Part shown: one piece after another, positions 8,241-16,816 of the stretch
Position numbering within the stretch: the stretch's first letter is position 1
Layout: every line of letters starts with the position of its first letter
Source: Streptomyces brasiliensis
Lineage (GTDB): Bacteria; Actinomycetota; Actinomycetes; Streptomycetales; Streptomycetaceae
Assembly (NCBI RefSeq): GCF_014647875.1
Contig: NZ_BMQA01000056.1
Coordinates: 1 to 39,547, forward strand
Reading direction: 5' to 3'
DNA length: 39,547 bases
Made by a program: the position numbers and the translations under genes
Notes under the pieces: model-generated
Databases searched by the model: none
The model's input: only the letters and a program-made list of their open reading frames with translations
What the model was told of the DNA's origin: nothing

Positions 8241-8439
8241 AAGGTTCTGCGATCGGGGCCGGAGGCTTGATCAACCGGGGAAACGACAGCCCGACGAGCG
8301 CGTCCGCCACCAGGGAGAGCGTCTCCGCTAGGCCGGGCGAAGCCAACGGCGCCAAAGGCAGCGGTGACGCGAAGGGCAGTGGACGGCAGGCCCTGGTCCA
8401 CGTGCGTTTTCCTCCAGGTGCGCTGCGGGGCCGCGAGGG

Positions 8440-8633
8440 GCGGTTGCCGCAGTCTTTTCCGAGTCGGCTGCGGTGCCCCCTCGCAATTTCGAAGACCCAG
8501 CGGCGGGGAGTGCCTGGAAGTGCCGGACGTCCTCGCGGCGGCGGACGAGGTCGAGGACGGGCCCGAGGTGCGCGGTGGCCCAGTCGGCGAGGTACTCGGT
8601 GTAGCTGTCGTCGGGCCAAAGGAGAGCCTCCGG
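8440..8633 (-). pseudogene. IS5-family transposase fragment (C-terminal part)
   Basis: One leftward frame reads SYTEYLADWATAHLGPVLDL and then VRRREDVRHFQALP (8505-8633). A second frame continues with PRRWVFEIARGHRSRLGKDC (about 8440-8502). Together they match the C-terminal DDE region of IS5-type transposases, where LPRRWVVERT normally follows without interruption. The switch of frame at about 8503 and the loss of the N-terminal half show it is dead. It lies immediately downstream of the shortened secY. Confidence 0.55.
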
Positions 8634-8661
8634 AAACGGTCTTGTGTTCGGAGCGCGCCGC

Positions 8662-8985
8662 TCAGCGCAGGAAGCCTTCATAGTGGCGCTGCTGGAGCTG
8701 GCTTTCGATCTGCCTCACCGTCTCCAGGCCTACACCGACGATGATCAGGATGCTTGTCCCACCGAACGGGAAATTCTGGCTCGCCCCGGTCGTGGCTAGC
8801 GCGATGGTGGGGACGAGGGCGATCAGCGCCAGATACAGCGACCCCGGCCAAGTGATCCGGTTGAGCACATAGCGCAGGATCGGGACGTGGGTGCCTATCC
8901 GGTACACCACGATGATGCCGAGTGTGAAGAGTAGTTTCTTGCGCAGGTCAGGCGTCTTGAATGCACGGACGAATGCGACGAACAC
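8662..8985 (-). CDS. secY: Internally deleted SecY (107 aa), three membrane segments left
   Basis: The N-terminal 36 residues (FVRAFKTPDLRKKLLFTLGI, then VVYRIGTHVPI) match the start and first membrane helix of actinobacterial SecY. They are followed directly by the last 71 residues: YVLNRITWPGSLYL, GASQNFPFGGTSILIIVGVG and the C-terminal QLQQRHYEGFLR. Normal SecY is about 437 aa, so about 330 residues are missing, including the plug and lateral gate. The junction keeps the frame. The GTG start at 8983-8985 has a good GGAGG site four bases upstream. The usual adenylate kinase and map neighbours are absent, so this is not the housekeeping copy. It cannot be a working channel; it may be an expressed fragment or a pseudogene. 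Confidence 0.75.
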   Translation of the reverse strand: MFVAFVRAFKTPDLRKKLLFTLGIIVVYRIGTHVPILRYVLNRITWPGSLYLALIALVPTIALATTGASQNFPFGGTSILIIVGVGLETVRQIESQLQQRHYEGFLR

Positions 8986-9182
8986 GGTGCCTCCGGCGAC
9001 CCTACGTGCCTGTGCCGTCGTGAGGGTCAGAGATCTTTCGACAGAACATCAGCACATCGGCGACGCTGCCGCTTCAGTGATGGAACCAGCCACATTGGGA
9101 TGAGGTGACGGCTTCCCTCGCTCCATGCCTGGCACCTATCCAATGGGAATCGCACGAGCCAGCAGCACCCCTCCACGAGACT

Positions 9183-9242
9183 AAACGTTCTATCTCGCAC
9201 ATCGTCGGCCTGCGTGACTCTCCTGTCAAGACCGAACGATCT
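9183..9242. promoter_or_regulatory. Paired GAACGTTC-like operators, locus 1
   Basis: AAACGTTC at 9183-9190 and GAACGATC at 9234-9241 have centres 51 bp apart. The right-hand site lies in GTCAAGACCGAACGATCT (9225-9242), which matches 16 of 18 bases of the site before the TetR gene near 29.1 kb. The pair is about 200 bp upstream of the shortened secY (leftward) and just before the group II intron (rightward). Both copies here have a mismatch in the 8-bp core, so this is the most degenerate of the four loci. Confidence 0.5.
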
Positions 9243-9317
9243 ATCTTGTGCCGTAAGCCCGAGGGAAGCCGCAGGGGCATGACATCACCGCAGGATCAGA
9301 CAGCCCACGCGAACGTG

Positions 9318-9415
9318 GGATCACCTAAGGGGGCGTGAGTCCTATGACGACGGAGGCCCCGTGGTAGTCGCCGAAGTCACGAGCGGCCAGGACGGATGGG
9401 AAAGCCGTCCACAGG
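9318..9415 (+). repeat. Diverged direct repeat A within the intron 5' region
   Basis: The segment starts GGATCACCTAAG and runs through CGACGGAGGCCCCGTGGTAGT to CCACAGGGCGAAGT. The copy at 9813-9912 starts with the same twelve bases and has GACGGAGTGCC, GTAGTAGTC and TTACAGGGCCAAGT at matching places. Similarity is clear by eye over about 95 bp. Group II introns normally carry this block once. Confidence 0.65.
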
Positions 9416-9812
9416 GCGAAGTTGCGCCGTCTAACTCGGCGTTGGATCACTCTCTCAGAGAGTAGAGGTTCGGAAGGAGAAGCCTCTGGACTACCCGCCT
9501 TACCTGGACGCGAAAGCGCGAGGGGACAACAGCATGGCGGGAAAGCGTGGAGCGTTGTGAAGGCGTTTATAGCGCTGCCGCGCAAAGTCCGTGTGATATG
9601 GCGAAGACCAGACTGTTTGAAGCCAAGTTCCCAGGGATGGAAATGTGCATCCTCCGACATACAACGCCCGGAGCGGAGCCATCAGCATCAGGCGAATCCC
9701 CTTTGCTTCGCCCCAACTCTTCCGGCTGGTGGACGGTGGGCAACGAGCTCACTCAAGGGAACGGACAGGCCGCCTACGTCACGCTCGATACGTCCAATGC
9801 AAGAGGAATTCG

Positions 9813-9912
9813 GGATCACCTAAGGGGCGCGAGCCCTACGGTGACGGAGTGCCAGTAGTAGTCGTGGGAGTTACGCCCCACCAGGGAGAGCGGGAGAGCC
9901 GCTTACAGGGCC
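9813..9912 (+). repeat. Diverged direct repeat B within the intron 5' region
   Basis: This is the partner of the block at 9318-9415. It lies 47 bases before the reverse transcriptase start, the usual position for the domain IV lead-in of this intron type, so it is probably the copy that belongs to the reverse transcriptase. Block A would then be from a second or partial intron. Confidence 0.65.
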
Positions 9913-9958
9913 AAGTGGCACAGGTGTCCACGATATCCGGAGAGGCAAGGTACGCGTA

Positions 9959-11769
9959 ATGCAGAGAGCCGAAGCCCTGATGGAGATCATCCATGAACGC
10001 GGCAAGAGAGGATTGCCACTGGAGAGGCTGTATCGGCATTTGTTCAACCCGGAGCTGTACTTGCGGGCCTACGGGAAGATCTACCGCAATGACGGCTCTA
10101 TGACACCCGGCTCCACCCAGGAGACCGTGGATGGCATGAGTCTGAAGAAGATTCAGGCGATCATCGATGCGCTGCGGTATGAGCGATACCGATGGACCCC
10201 GGTGCGACGCGTATATATCGACAAGAAGGGATCGCCCACGAAGCGTCGGCCTCTAGGTCTGCCTTCGTGGTCGGACAAGCTGCTGCAAGAAGTGATCCGC
10301 TCCCTGCCGGAAGCGTATTACGAGCCGCAGTTCTCCGACCGCTCTCACGGCTTCAGGCCAGGAAAGGGGTGCCACACTGCGCTCACGGAAGTATCTGAGA
10401 CGTGGCGTAGTGTCACCTGGTTCGTCGAGGGAGACATCTCCCAGTGTTTTGACCGGCTGGATCACGGAGTCTTGCACTCCATCCTGGCCGAGGACATTCA
10501 CGACAGTCGCTTCCTGCGGCTGATCGACGGACTTCTCCAGGCCGGATACCTGGAGGAATGGCGCTATCACGAAACACTGAGTGGTGCGCCACAAGGGGGT
10601 GTTCTGAGCCCCTTGCTCTCCAATATCTACCTGGATCGGTTGGACAAGTACGTCGAGACAACACTCTTACCCGTCTTCAACCAGGGGGCCCGCCGCAAGC
10701 CGTATCTGCCGTATATGCGGATACACAAGGCCGCCTGGAAACTGGAGAAGCGCGGACAGCGGGAGGAAGCACGGCAGTTGCGCCGTCAACTGCAACGGCT
10801 CCCCTCCCACGACCCCAATGATCCGGGCTTCCGGCGACTGCACTACGTCCGTTACGCGGACGATTGGCTGCTGGGGTTCTCCGGGACGCGACGGGAAGCC
10901 GACTATATCAAGGAGAAGATCGGGAAGTTCCTGCGGAACCGGTTGAAGCTGGAACTCTCCGAGCCGAAGACCTTGGTTACCCACGGGCGGACACAGGCCG
11001 CTCGCTTCCTTACGAAATCGTGGTCCTGCACGACGATGCCAAGCGCGATCGGAACGGTCATCGCTCTATCAACGGGCAGATGCCAATGGACGTCGTGCGC
11101 GGAAAATGCAGACCTTACATGCGCCGCGGTAAACCGGCCGCCCTGCTGGAGCGCGTGCACGACTCGGACTTCCGGATCGTCACGCGGTTCCAGTCAGAGT
11201 TCCGGGGCCTCGCGGAGTATTACCAACTGGCCTACAACCGGCACCGCCTCGGCCTGCTGAGGTGGATCACGGAACGCTCCCTGACCAAGACGCTGGGGCA
11301 TAAGAACAAGATCAGCGTCAACAAGGTTTGGAATCGCTACCGTGCCACCTGGCAGACACCTGCTGGCCCCCGAAGGGGTCTCCAGGTCAAAGTCGAACGC
11401 GGCAAAGGAAAGAAGCCGCTGGTCGCCCGTTGGGGCGGAGTCTCGCTGGCACGAAGGACCACGAGGGTAACTCTCAAAGACGAGCTTCCGGTGGTATGGA
11501 GGAAGCGTCCCGCAGAACTCATCGACCGGCTCATGTCCGGCCGTTGCGAACTCTGCAAGGCGCAAACAGAAGTCGAAGTGCACCACATTCGACGTCTGAG
11601 TGACCTCCGCCCCGGGAGTCAGGTTCAACAGCCTGACTGGGCAAAGCAGATGGCATCACGCCGCCGCAAGGCCCTGATCGTCTGCCGTGACTGTCACAGC
11701 GGAATCCACAGCGGACCTTCCGTTCGGCAGGACTCGGTGGAATCGACGCTGGAGAGCCGGGTGCGGTGA
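9959..11769 (+). pseudogene. Group II intron reverse transcriptase/maturase with C-terminal HNH, frameshifted
   Basis: The first frame (ATG 9959) has the RT core: MTPGSTQETVDGMSLKKI, RPLGLPSWSDKLLQEV, HGFRPGKGCHTAL, GDISQCFDRLDH, GAPQGGVLSPLLSNIYLDRL and the catalytic VRYADDWLLGF. It breaks at about 11009-11012, where AARFL should continue GYEIVV. The -1 frame resumes with YEIVVLHDDAKRDRNGHRSI and carries domain X and an HNH endonuclease (CELC, VEVHHIRRL, VCRDCHSGIH) to the stop at 11769. Comparison with the usual AARFLGYEI suggests loss of four bases. The polypeptide is cut just after the RT core, so the intron is probably immobile unless frameshifting rescues it. Confidence 0.88.
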
Positions 11770-11788
11770 TAAGTCGCATGCCCGGTTC
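11754..11788 (+). ncRNA. Group II intron domain V
   Basis: GAGCCGGGTGCGGTGATAAG followed by TCGCATGCCCGGTTC folds into the short conserved domain V hairpin: GAGCCGGGTGCG pairs with CGCATGCCCGGTTC around a GTGATAAGT loop. This is the catalytic core of the intron and appears intact. It overlaps the end of the HNH coding frame. Domain VI follows (about 11791-11840). Confidence 0.8.
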
Positions 11789-11974
11789 GGTGGGGGGCCG
11801 TCGGAAAAGGGTCCGCAACAGCGGACACCTCGCCGGCGGCCTACCCTGCGGGGCCAGGTGACTTGGACACACCAGACCCGGGAGGTATGCGAAATGCCAG
11901 ATCGCTGCAACGGCGCTGCGTGTCCTGCGCGAGCAGCCTGACCCGCTCACGCTGCCGTCACTGGAGAGCCGGAT

Positions 11975-12605
11975 GATCGGGAAACCATCACGTCCGGTGG
12001 TGACCGCGTCGATCAGGGGCTGGAGGTCGGAGGGTGGGTCTTTGTCCGTCCAGGCTCGCCACGACCGGTTGAGGGTGATGGCGGGCCTGAGCCAGGAACG
12101 GATGGTGCGTAAGGCCTTGGGCCAGCAGGCCAGTTGGGGCTGGTGGGGTTCGGTTGGCCCCCCTCTCCGGCCCGTCGTTGGGGCACGGGTCCGGCGCGGT
12201 GGCATCCAGCGGTCCGGGGGGCGAACCACTGGTCCCGGCAGAAGGAGAAGGCGTAGTTGACCAGGGTCTGGTGTCGGCGGATGGCGCGGTCGGAGCGGAC
12301 TTGGCAGTCGGCCCAGCCGAGTTCGCCCTTGATCCGCTTGTAGCTCTGCCCGATCCAAGGCCGCAGTCCGTAGAGGGGGACGATCTCGGCGAGGTGGGCC
12401 GACGGGTGCGGGCTGCCGGCGACGTGGGGTGCGTCAGCGGGGCAGGTTGGTGGCCAGGTACCAGGTGGCCTTCTCCGGCAGCCGGGCTGGGTCGGTGGTG
12501 GCCACTACCAGGCGGCAGGGTGAGGTGCGGCCGTAGCCGCCCAGGCATAAATCGGCGGCCCACCAGGTCTCGGTGTGCCCGTCGCAGAAGTGACGCTCCA
12601 CGGAC
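11975..12605 (-). pseudogene. IS701-family transposase remnant, 5'-truncated and frameshifted
   Basis: Three leftward frames must be joined to rebuild the protein. FCDGHTETWWAADLCLGGYG and EKATWYLATNLPR (about 12440-12595) are typical central DDE-region text of IS701 transposases. SWRAWTDKDPPSDLQPLIDA with the preceding WPKALRTIRSWLRP (about 11985-12125) is the usual C-terminus. An in-frame TGA follows ATNLPR. The N-terminal half before RHFCDGH is missing. It lies just downstream of the group II intron. Confidence 0.7.
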
Positions 12606-12681
12606 GGACCTCACGGAGTTTCACGTCAAGCCCGTGCGGCGGCCTGCCCCTCGAGGGGCGACCGTCACGGACGTGCCGTGA

Positions 12682-12894
12682 TCACATGCCCCACTCGGTA
12701 GTTATCTCAGCAACGGTCAAGGCATCAAGGCGCAGAGCCGCATCACGACGATGTCGTCGTGACGTAGGCATCGACGCCCGAGCCAGAGCATGGCCGCGGG
12801 CTTGGTCCGATCCTTCCGCGACCACGATGAAGACATGAACGCCGGAGCTTCCTTGAGCGGTTTGCGTCGGGATGGTCACGGACCAATAGGACAT
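12682..12894 (-). CDS. Small hypothetical protein, 70 aa
   Basis: ATG at 12892-12894 is preceded by an excellent AGGAGG ribosome site seven bases upstream, which decides this start over the longer open frame to 13230. The product begins MSYWSVTIPTQTAQ, has a hydrophobic strand GVHVFIVVAEGSDQARGHAL and ends VAEITTEWGM. No membrane helix or known motif is recognised; the fold looks like a small alpha/beta domain. Upstream, at 290-360 bases, lies one of the paired GAACGTTC-type sites. Function unknown. Confidence 0.65.
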   Translation of the reverse strand: MSYWSVTIPTQTAQGSSGVHVFIVVAEGSDQARGHALARASMPTSRRHRRDAALRLDALTVAEITTEWGM

Positions 12895-13182
12895 GGCGCG
12901 CCTCCTGTGGGACGTGCGGTGCGGCGAAGGATGGGGGCGGGCGGTGGCCGACGTGCGACTTTTCGTCCTGTGCGTTCCACTGCGTGTCTCCCCTGTCTGG
13001 GCGGTCCGATCGAAATCGAAGCTTTGGCAATGCTGGGGAGCCCAGGGCGACTTCGCGGTTGTGAAAGCCTGTAGCCCCTTGCACGTAGCTGCATCTTGGG
13101 TGCGCGTCATGCGCGAGCGGCGCGGCACCGCACCCAGGACGGCGAGCGAACCAGAGCCGAGCACCAGACACGACAGGCTCGT

Positions 13183-13250
13183 GTATAGAGCGCTCGATAC
13201 AGAGCGTACCATAGCCGCTTTCTCAAGCACCTGTCCTACCGAACGTTCTA
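13183..13250. promoter_or_regulatory. Paired GARCGYTC operators, locus 2
   Basis: GTATAGAGCGCTCGATAC (13183-13200) is palindromic at 16 of 18 positions, core GAGCGCTC 13188-13195. TACCGAACGTTCTA (13237-13250) has the perfect core GAACGTTC at 13241-13248 and is identical over 14 bases to the site before the TetR gene near 29.1 kb. Centres are 53 bp apart. The nearest genes are the leftward 70-aa protein and, beyond 13458, the 3' end of a TetR gene. Confidence 0.6.
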
Positions 13251-13457
13251 TCTCAGCCGGACGGCAGCGAGCAGCCGAGAACGATCAGAGACGGGGAGGC
13301 CGGTCGCGTGGCGACCAGTGACGTGCGATGTGCCCGACTGCACTGTCCCGCACACCGCCCCGTCTTGCGTGCACACGGCAGGCGGAGGCGGCGTCGCACA
13401 GAAGAGGCATCCGGTCGACCTGCAGACGTCGGCGCAACCAGATGCCCTTGACTGTCC

Positions 13458-14102
13458 TTACCGCTTCCGCTCTCCCACACCATCCCGCTGCTGCGCCAGA
13501 CCGCGGATCAGAGAAACGAACGGAGCAACCTGCGAGCTGTATGTCATGCCGTCGAAGCTGTTGGCCACTGACAGTCCGTCCGTCAGGGCTCGCCCGAGGA
13601 TCGCCAACTGCTCGACGACTGCTTCGTCCTCTTCGCCGCCGTCGGGCGCGAAGATGGGAGTGAGGGCATCGACCCAGGACGCGTGGGCATAGTCACGGAT
13701 GCGGCGCACGATCTGCTGCACCGCCTCGGCGTCCTTCTGCGGGCCGACACTGATGGCCACCAAGAGACGAAGATAGTCAGGCCGCCGGTCGAGGGAACTG
13801 CACGCCGCCGTGAACCACGCTTCAAGACGTTCGAGCGGCGCCAGGTCGTCGAAGGAGGACGGATTGGGGAACAAGGCATGCAGTTCCTCGAAGGTGCGCT
13901 CGAGGAGCGCCGCCAGCACGCCGAACTTGTTCCCGAAGTGATAGTAGATCGAGCTGGGCGGAAGCCCGGACTGCGCGGACAGATCCGAGATGGCCATGCC
14001 GTCATAGCCCTTTTCGCCGATGAGCCCGCGAGCTGCGTTCAAAATGACCTCGCGGCTGCTCAAGCCGGCATCAGCCGGCGCGGAGCCGGAATCCCTCACC
14101 AT
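13458..14102 (-). CDS. TetR/AcrR-family transcriptional regulator
   Basis: The product is 214 aa. The helix-turn-helix reads AISDLSAQSGLPPSSIYYHF followed by GNKFGVLAALLERT (residues 36-68), a textbook TetR DNA-binding domain. The C-terminal domain includes DYLRLLVAISVGPQKDAEAV, similar to the TetR_C domain of repressors for organic solutes. ATG at 14100-14102 lacks a strong ribosome site. Immediately upstream lies the broken edge of a group II intron (14160), so its original promoter region may have been replaced. No partner gene is obvious. Confidence 0.9.
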   Translation of the reverse strand: MVRDSGSAPADAGLSSREVILNAARGLIGEKGYDGMAISDLSAQSGLPPSSIYYHFGNKFGVLAALLERTFEELHALFPNPSSFDDLAPLERLEAWFTAACSSLDRRPDYLRLLVAISVGPQKDAEAVQQIVRRIRDYAHASWVDALTPIFAPDGGEEDEAVVEQLAILGRALTDGLSVANSFDGMTYSSQVAPFVSLIRGLAQQRDGVGERKR

Positions 14103-14159
14103 GTGGCCATCATAGGTCCGCCTCGTCGCCTCTCCCCCACGGGGCGACCCGGCTTTGGA

Positions 14160-14393
14160 CTACTCCTCAACGTCAGCCAGAGTGGTGGCGCCAATGCCCG
14201 GCGCGCCGTTATTACGACGCACCCACACCCACGCGCGCCTCAGGATGTCCCTGCGGTGGACCTTGTCCCCCAGCGCATGGAACCGCCGCCCGGGATCGGC
14301 CTTGGCCGCCCGGTAGAGCGCATGCTGCAAGGCTCGGACCGGATCCAGCTTCGGGGATCCCGACGTGGCGGACCGAGCCGTAACGGCACTCAT
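14160..14393 (-). pseudogene. Truncated group II intron reverse transcriptase (N-terminal 77 aa)
   Basis: ATG at 14391-14393 follows a GGAGGGG ribosome site. The peptide has KLDPVRALQHALYRAAKADP, RRFHALGDKVHRRDILRRAW and NNGAPGIGATTLADVEE, the standard N-terminal block of bacterial intron reverse transcriptases, then stops at TAG (14160-14162) before any catalytic motif. The stop is where intron sequence ends, so the truncation is by recombination rather than by point mutation. Confidence 0.8.
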
Positions 14394-14955
14394 CAATCCC
14401 CTCCAGACAACCTGCGCACCGACGAAGCAGTGGCCCTTTCCTGGCCCGGGGTTGTGTTGTCCGCCGGCTCAGCGCGGTACTACGGCCGCCTCCGACGCCC
14501 ACCCGGCCCGCGTCCACTTCCCGGGGTGCACCCGGTTATAGGACGCGCAGCTTCCGGCAGCGTCTGTCCGCAGGCCGCCGGGCCGGGGAGGGCCTCCCCA
14601 GTTCCCGCTGTCACCATCGCAACGTTCCGCGCCCCATACGCCGGGGAGTCCTTCACCGCTGCATCTCCAGGATCTTCGCCGCTTCCATGGCCTTCGCCCT
14701 GATTTCGGGGGCGCGGCACCCCCTGTCCCCGCCCCGAGAGGCGGGCCTCCAACGACGCCGCAGGCTTCGCGTGATGCTACGGACCGCTGCTTTGCTCCCC
14801 CTTGCAGGGCTTTCGACACTGGGCTTCGACGCCGAGCGTTTCCCCCCGACGCCGCCGGTCTGCTCCCGGGCCTCCTGGCAGCTACCCGGACCGGACTTCC
14901 ACCGGCAGGAGACAGCGAGCTTCCGACCGAAGATCACCCACGTCATCAAGACCTC
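14160..14955 (-). mobile_element. Second group II intron, 3'-truncated fragment
   Basis: On the minus strand the non-coding 5' half is present (about 14955 down to 14400), with CCGGTGGAAGTCCGGTCC-type stem text and a GGAGGGG site before the reverse transcriptase start. Only the first 77 codons of the reverse transcriptase remain, and domains V and VI are absent. The edge at 14160 is abrupt. It is a different intron class from the one at 9318-11845, judging by its reverse transcriptase N-terminus. The 5' boundary is approximate. Confidence 0.55.
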
Positions 14956-14991
14956 CAGTCTGCTGGGCGCGCGAAAGCCCGAGGCTAGAGG

Positions 14992-15864
14992 TCAAGTCCG
15001 GGCTGGATAGTGCTTGTGCAGATCGGAGGTTGTCATCCGGTCGAGCATCCGGTCAGGAAGGAAGCGGGAGGCGCGGATGAGGAAGGTGGCCATCGCGCCG
15101 ATGGTGTAGCGCGTACGAGGTTTACGGTCGGTCACGGCCTTGGCGATCGTCCGGCCTGCGGCGTCGGAGGTCATGCCGGCCTTGGTGAACGCGGCGATGT
15201 GGGAGGGCAACGCCTTCATGAGGTCGCCGTAGCGCGCGCTCTGCTCCTGGGGCATCCGGGCGCTGAGGCGGTTCAGGGCCGCGGTGCCATGGTCGGCCAA
15301 CTTGGTCTTGACGCCGCCCGGTTCGACGACCACCACCTGCACGCCATAGGGGGCCACTTCGTTGCGTAGTGCATCGCTCACTGCCTCCATAGCGAACTTG
15401 GTGCTGGCGTAGGGGCCGTAGCCAGCCATGGAGAGCTTGCCGTTCAGCGAGGTGATGTTGACGATGCGTCCTTTGCTGCGCACCAGTCCGGGAAGCAAAG
15501 CCTGGGTCATCGCAATATGGCCGAAGACGTTCACCTCGAATAGGCGCCGCCATTCGTCGAGCGGCATCGCTTCTACCGGCCCGGCACCGGGGATGCCAGC
15601 GTTGTTGACCAGCGCCCGCAGGACGCGTCCCTGCGGGTCGTCGTCGACGCGGGCCACCAGCGCCCTGATGTGGTCCTGGTCGGTGATGTCGAGGATCACT
15701 GGCTCGATGCCGTCGGCGACGAGGGCATCGCCGTCGCTGTCGCGTCGCACGCCGGCGAGCACATGGAAGCCGCGACGGGCCAGTTCCCGCGCGGTGGCGG
15801 CGCCCATCCCGGTCGACGCCCCGGTCACGATCACCAGGTCCTGAGTTTCAGATGACTTTGTCAC
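14992..15864 (-). CDS. Short-chain dehydrogenase/reductase (classical SDR)
   Basis: The product is about 290 aa. It has VIVTGASTGMGAATARELAR for NAD(P) binding, LRALVNNAGIPG (NNAG), IVNITSLNGKLSMAG with the catalytic Ser, and YGPYASTKFAMEAV (YxxxK). The C-terminal extension with DRKPRTRYTIGAMATFLIRA resembles SDRs annotated as oxidoreductases of the YjgI/RDH type. The start is taken as GTG 15862-15864 (VTKSSETQDL). The only ribosome-like text (TTGAGG) is almost touching it, so the start is unsure. The open frame runs on upstream into IS3 debris, which suggests that an insertion removed the original 5' region. Confidence 0.85.
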   Translation of the reverse strand: MTKSSETQDLVIVTGASTGMGAATARELARRGFHVLAGVRRDSDGDALVADGIEPVILDITDQDHIRALVARVDDDPQGRVLRALVNNAGIPGAGPVEAMPLDEWRRLFEVNVFGHIAMTQALLPGLVRSKGRIVNITSLNGKLSMAGYGPYASTKFAMEAVSDALRNEVAPYGVQVVVVEPGGVKTKLADHGTAALNRLSARMPQEQSARYGDLMKALPSHIAAFTKAGMTSDAAGRTIAKAVTDRKPRTRYTIGAMATFLIRASRFLPDRMLDRMTTSDLHKHYPART

Positions 15865-15954
15865 CTCAAAATTCTGCCACACTCGTGTCAACCCCCAGTT
15901 TTCGTAGGGACGTTGGTTATGCGGCCCGGCCTTCCTGATCGGTCCGGGTTCACG

Positions 15955-16240
15955 CTTCCTGGATGATCCGTTCGAACTCGACGGGTGGTTTCCCGCCAGC
16001 GCGCCGTGGCGGCGCTTGGTGTTGTAGAAGTCCGCGATCCACGTTGCGGTCTTCAGCCGGGCCTCGGCCCGCGTACGGAACGTATGCCGGTGGACGTACT
16101 CGACTTTGAGGACGGAGTGGAACGACTCCGAGGCGGCGTTGTCCAGGGCCGGCCCGACGCGCCCCATCGGCTGCACCACGCCCCAACGGCCGCACAGCTG
16201 CTGGAACGCCTCGGAGGCGCCAAGGCTTGGTTCGAACAGA
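15955..16240 (-). pseudogene. IS3-family transposase OrfB remnant (integrase core end)
   Basis: The frame reads VVQPMGRVGPALDNAASESF, then HSVLKVEYVHRHTFRTRAEA and TWIADFYNTKRRHGAL, which is the C-terminal part of the rve domain of IS3-family OrfB proteins of Streptomyces. After LAGN the frame should read PPVEFERIIQEA; that text appears in the next frame (about 15952-15985), so there is a frameshift. Everything N-terminal to about 16240 is missing. It runs open into the SDR gene, but this is not a real fusion. Confidence 0.8.
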
Positions 16241-16307
16241 TGCGGCGGAGAGGAACGCAGCCCGTCTGCCCTCGATGGCGAGGGCAGACGGCACGTGTTG
16301 AGTCCGG

Positions 16308-16754
16308 TCAGTGAGCGGGCAACTCGAACCCGAGAGCGGCCAGAGCCTCCTCGGCAGCCTGCATATCCTGCTCATAGCTGCCACCGGAGATCCCGAGACC
16401 CCCGATGCACCGGCCGTTGTCGATGATCGGGTAGCCGCCGCCCACGGCCATCACACGCGGGTGGCCGGCCAGCGGCGCGACTCGCTGGTTGGCCACGTAG
16501 TCGTTCCACACGTGGGTGGGGGTGTGGAACGACGCCGCGGTCCATGCCTTGTCCAGGGCGACCTCGGCGGTGAGGAAGGGCGCATCGTCGGCGCGGTCGA
16601 ATGCCTTCAAATGCCCACCTTGGTCGGTGACGGCGACGGCTGCCGTGAAGCCGATTCGGACGGCAGCGGCGCGCACCTCCTCGATGAGTGCGCGGGCGGC
16701 TACCTGGGTCACCGAAGAGGCTGGAACCGTTTTTTCTGGCATATCAGTGCTCAT
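16308..16754 (-). CDS. GlcG/HbpS-family heme-binding-like protein
   Basis: The product is 148 aa, the normal size for the GlcG/HbpS/PduO-C family. Characteristic text is AAVAVTDQGGHLKAFDRADD, SAEVALDKAWTAASFHTPT-like core, and VGGGYPIIDNGRCIGGLGIS with GGSYEQDMQAAEEAL near the C-terminus. Streptomyces HbpS of this family binds heme and signals redox stress, but other members are of unknown role in glycolate or diol loci. No export signal is seen here. It follows the NIPSNAP gene with a 62-bp gap and is probably co-transcribed with it. Confidence 0.88.
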   Translation of the reverse strand: MSTDMPEKTVPASSVTQVAARALIEEVRAAAVRIGFTAAVAVTDQGGHLKAFDRADDAPFLTAEVALDKAWTAASFHTPTHVWNDYVANQRVAPLAGHPRVMAVGGGYPIIDNGRCIGGLGISGGSYEQDMQAAEEALAALGFELPAH

Positions 16755-16816
16755 TAGAAGCTTCCCTCATGGCTGTGCAGTGGCGCGGCGATGGTCGAAT
16801 TCTCGTAGGCGCAGGT

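Larger units (their letters stand above)
9318..11845 (+). mobile_element. Group II intron with ORF-encoded reverse transcriptase (inactive copy)
   Basis: The element holds a structured non-coding 5' part, a reverse transcriptase/maturase frame with HNH domain (9959-11769), a recognisable domain V (11754-11788) and a domain VI-like hairpin ending near CTAC at 11841-11844. The 5' boundary is uncertain: GTGGGATCACC begins at 9315, but this may be interior to domain I. A segment at 9318-9415 recurs in diverged form at 9813-9912, so the 5' half may combine two intron copies. The flanking sequence on the right is IS701 debris. Bases 9412-9812 hold no gene. Confidence 0.75.

Noticed and set aside
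9303..9325. Start of the group II intron at a GTGYG-type boundary
   Set aside because: GTGGGATC does not fit the consensus well, and the same following block recurs later, so the 5' boundary was left approximate.
14992..16179. Apparent transposase-SDR fusion protein
   Set aside because: The N-terminal part is out-of-frame IS3 debris that happens to stay open into the SDR; it is not a designed fusion.
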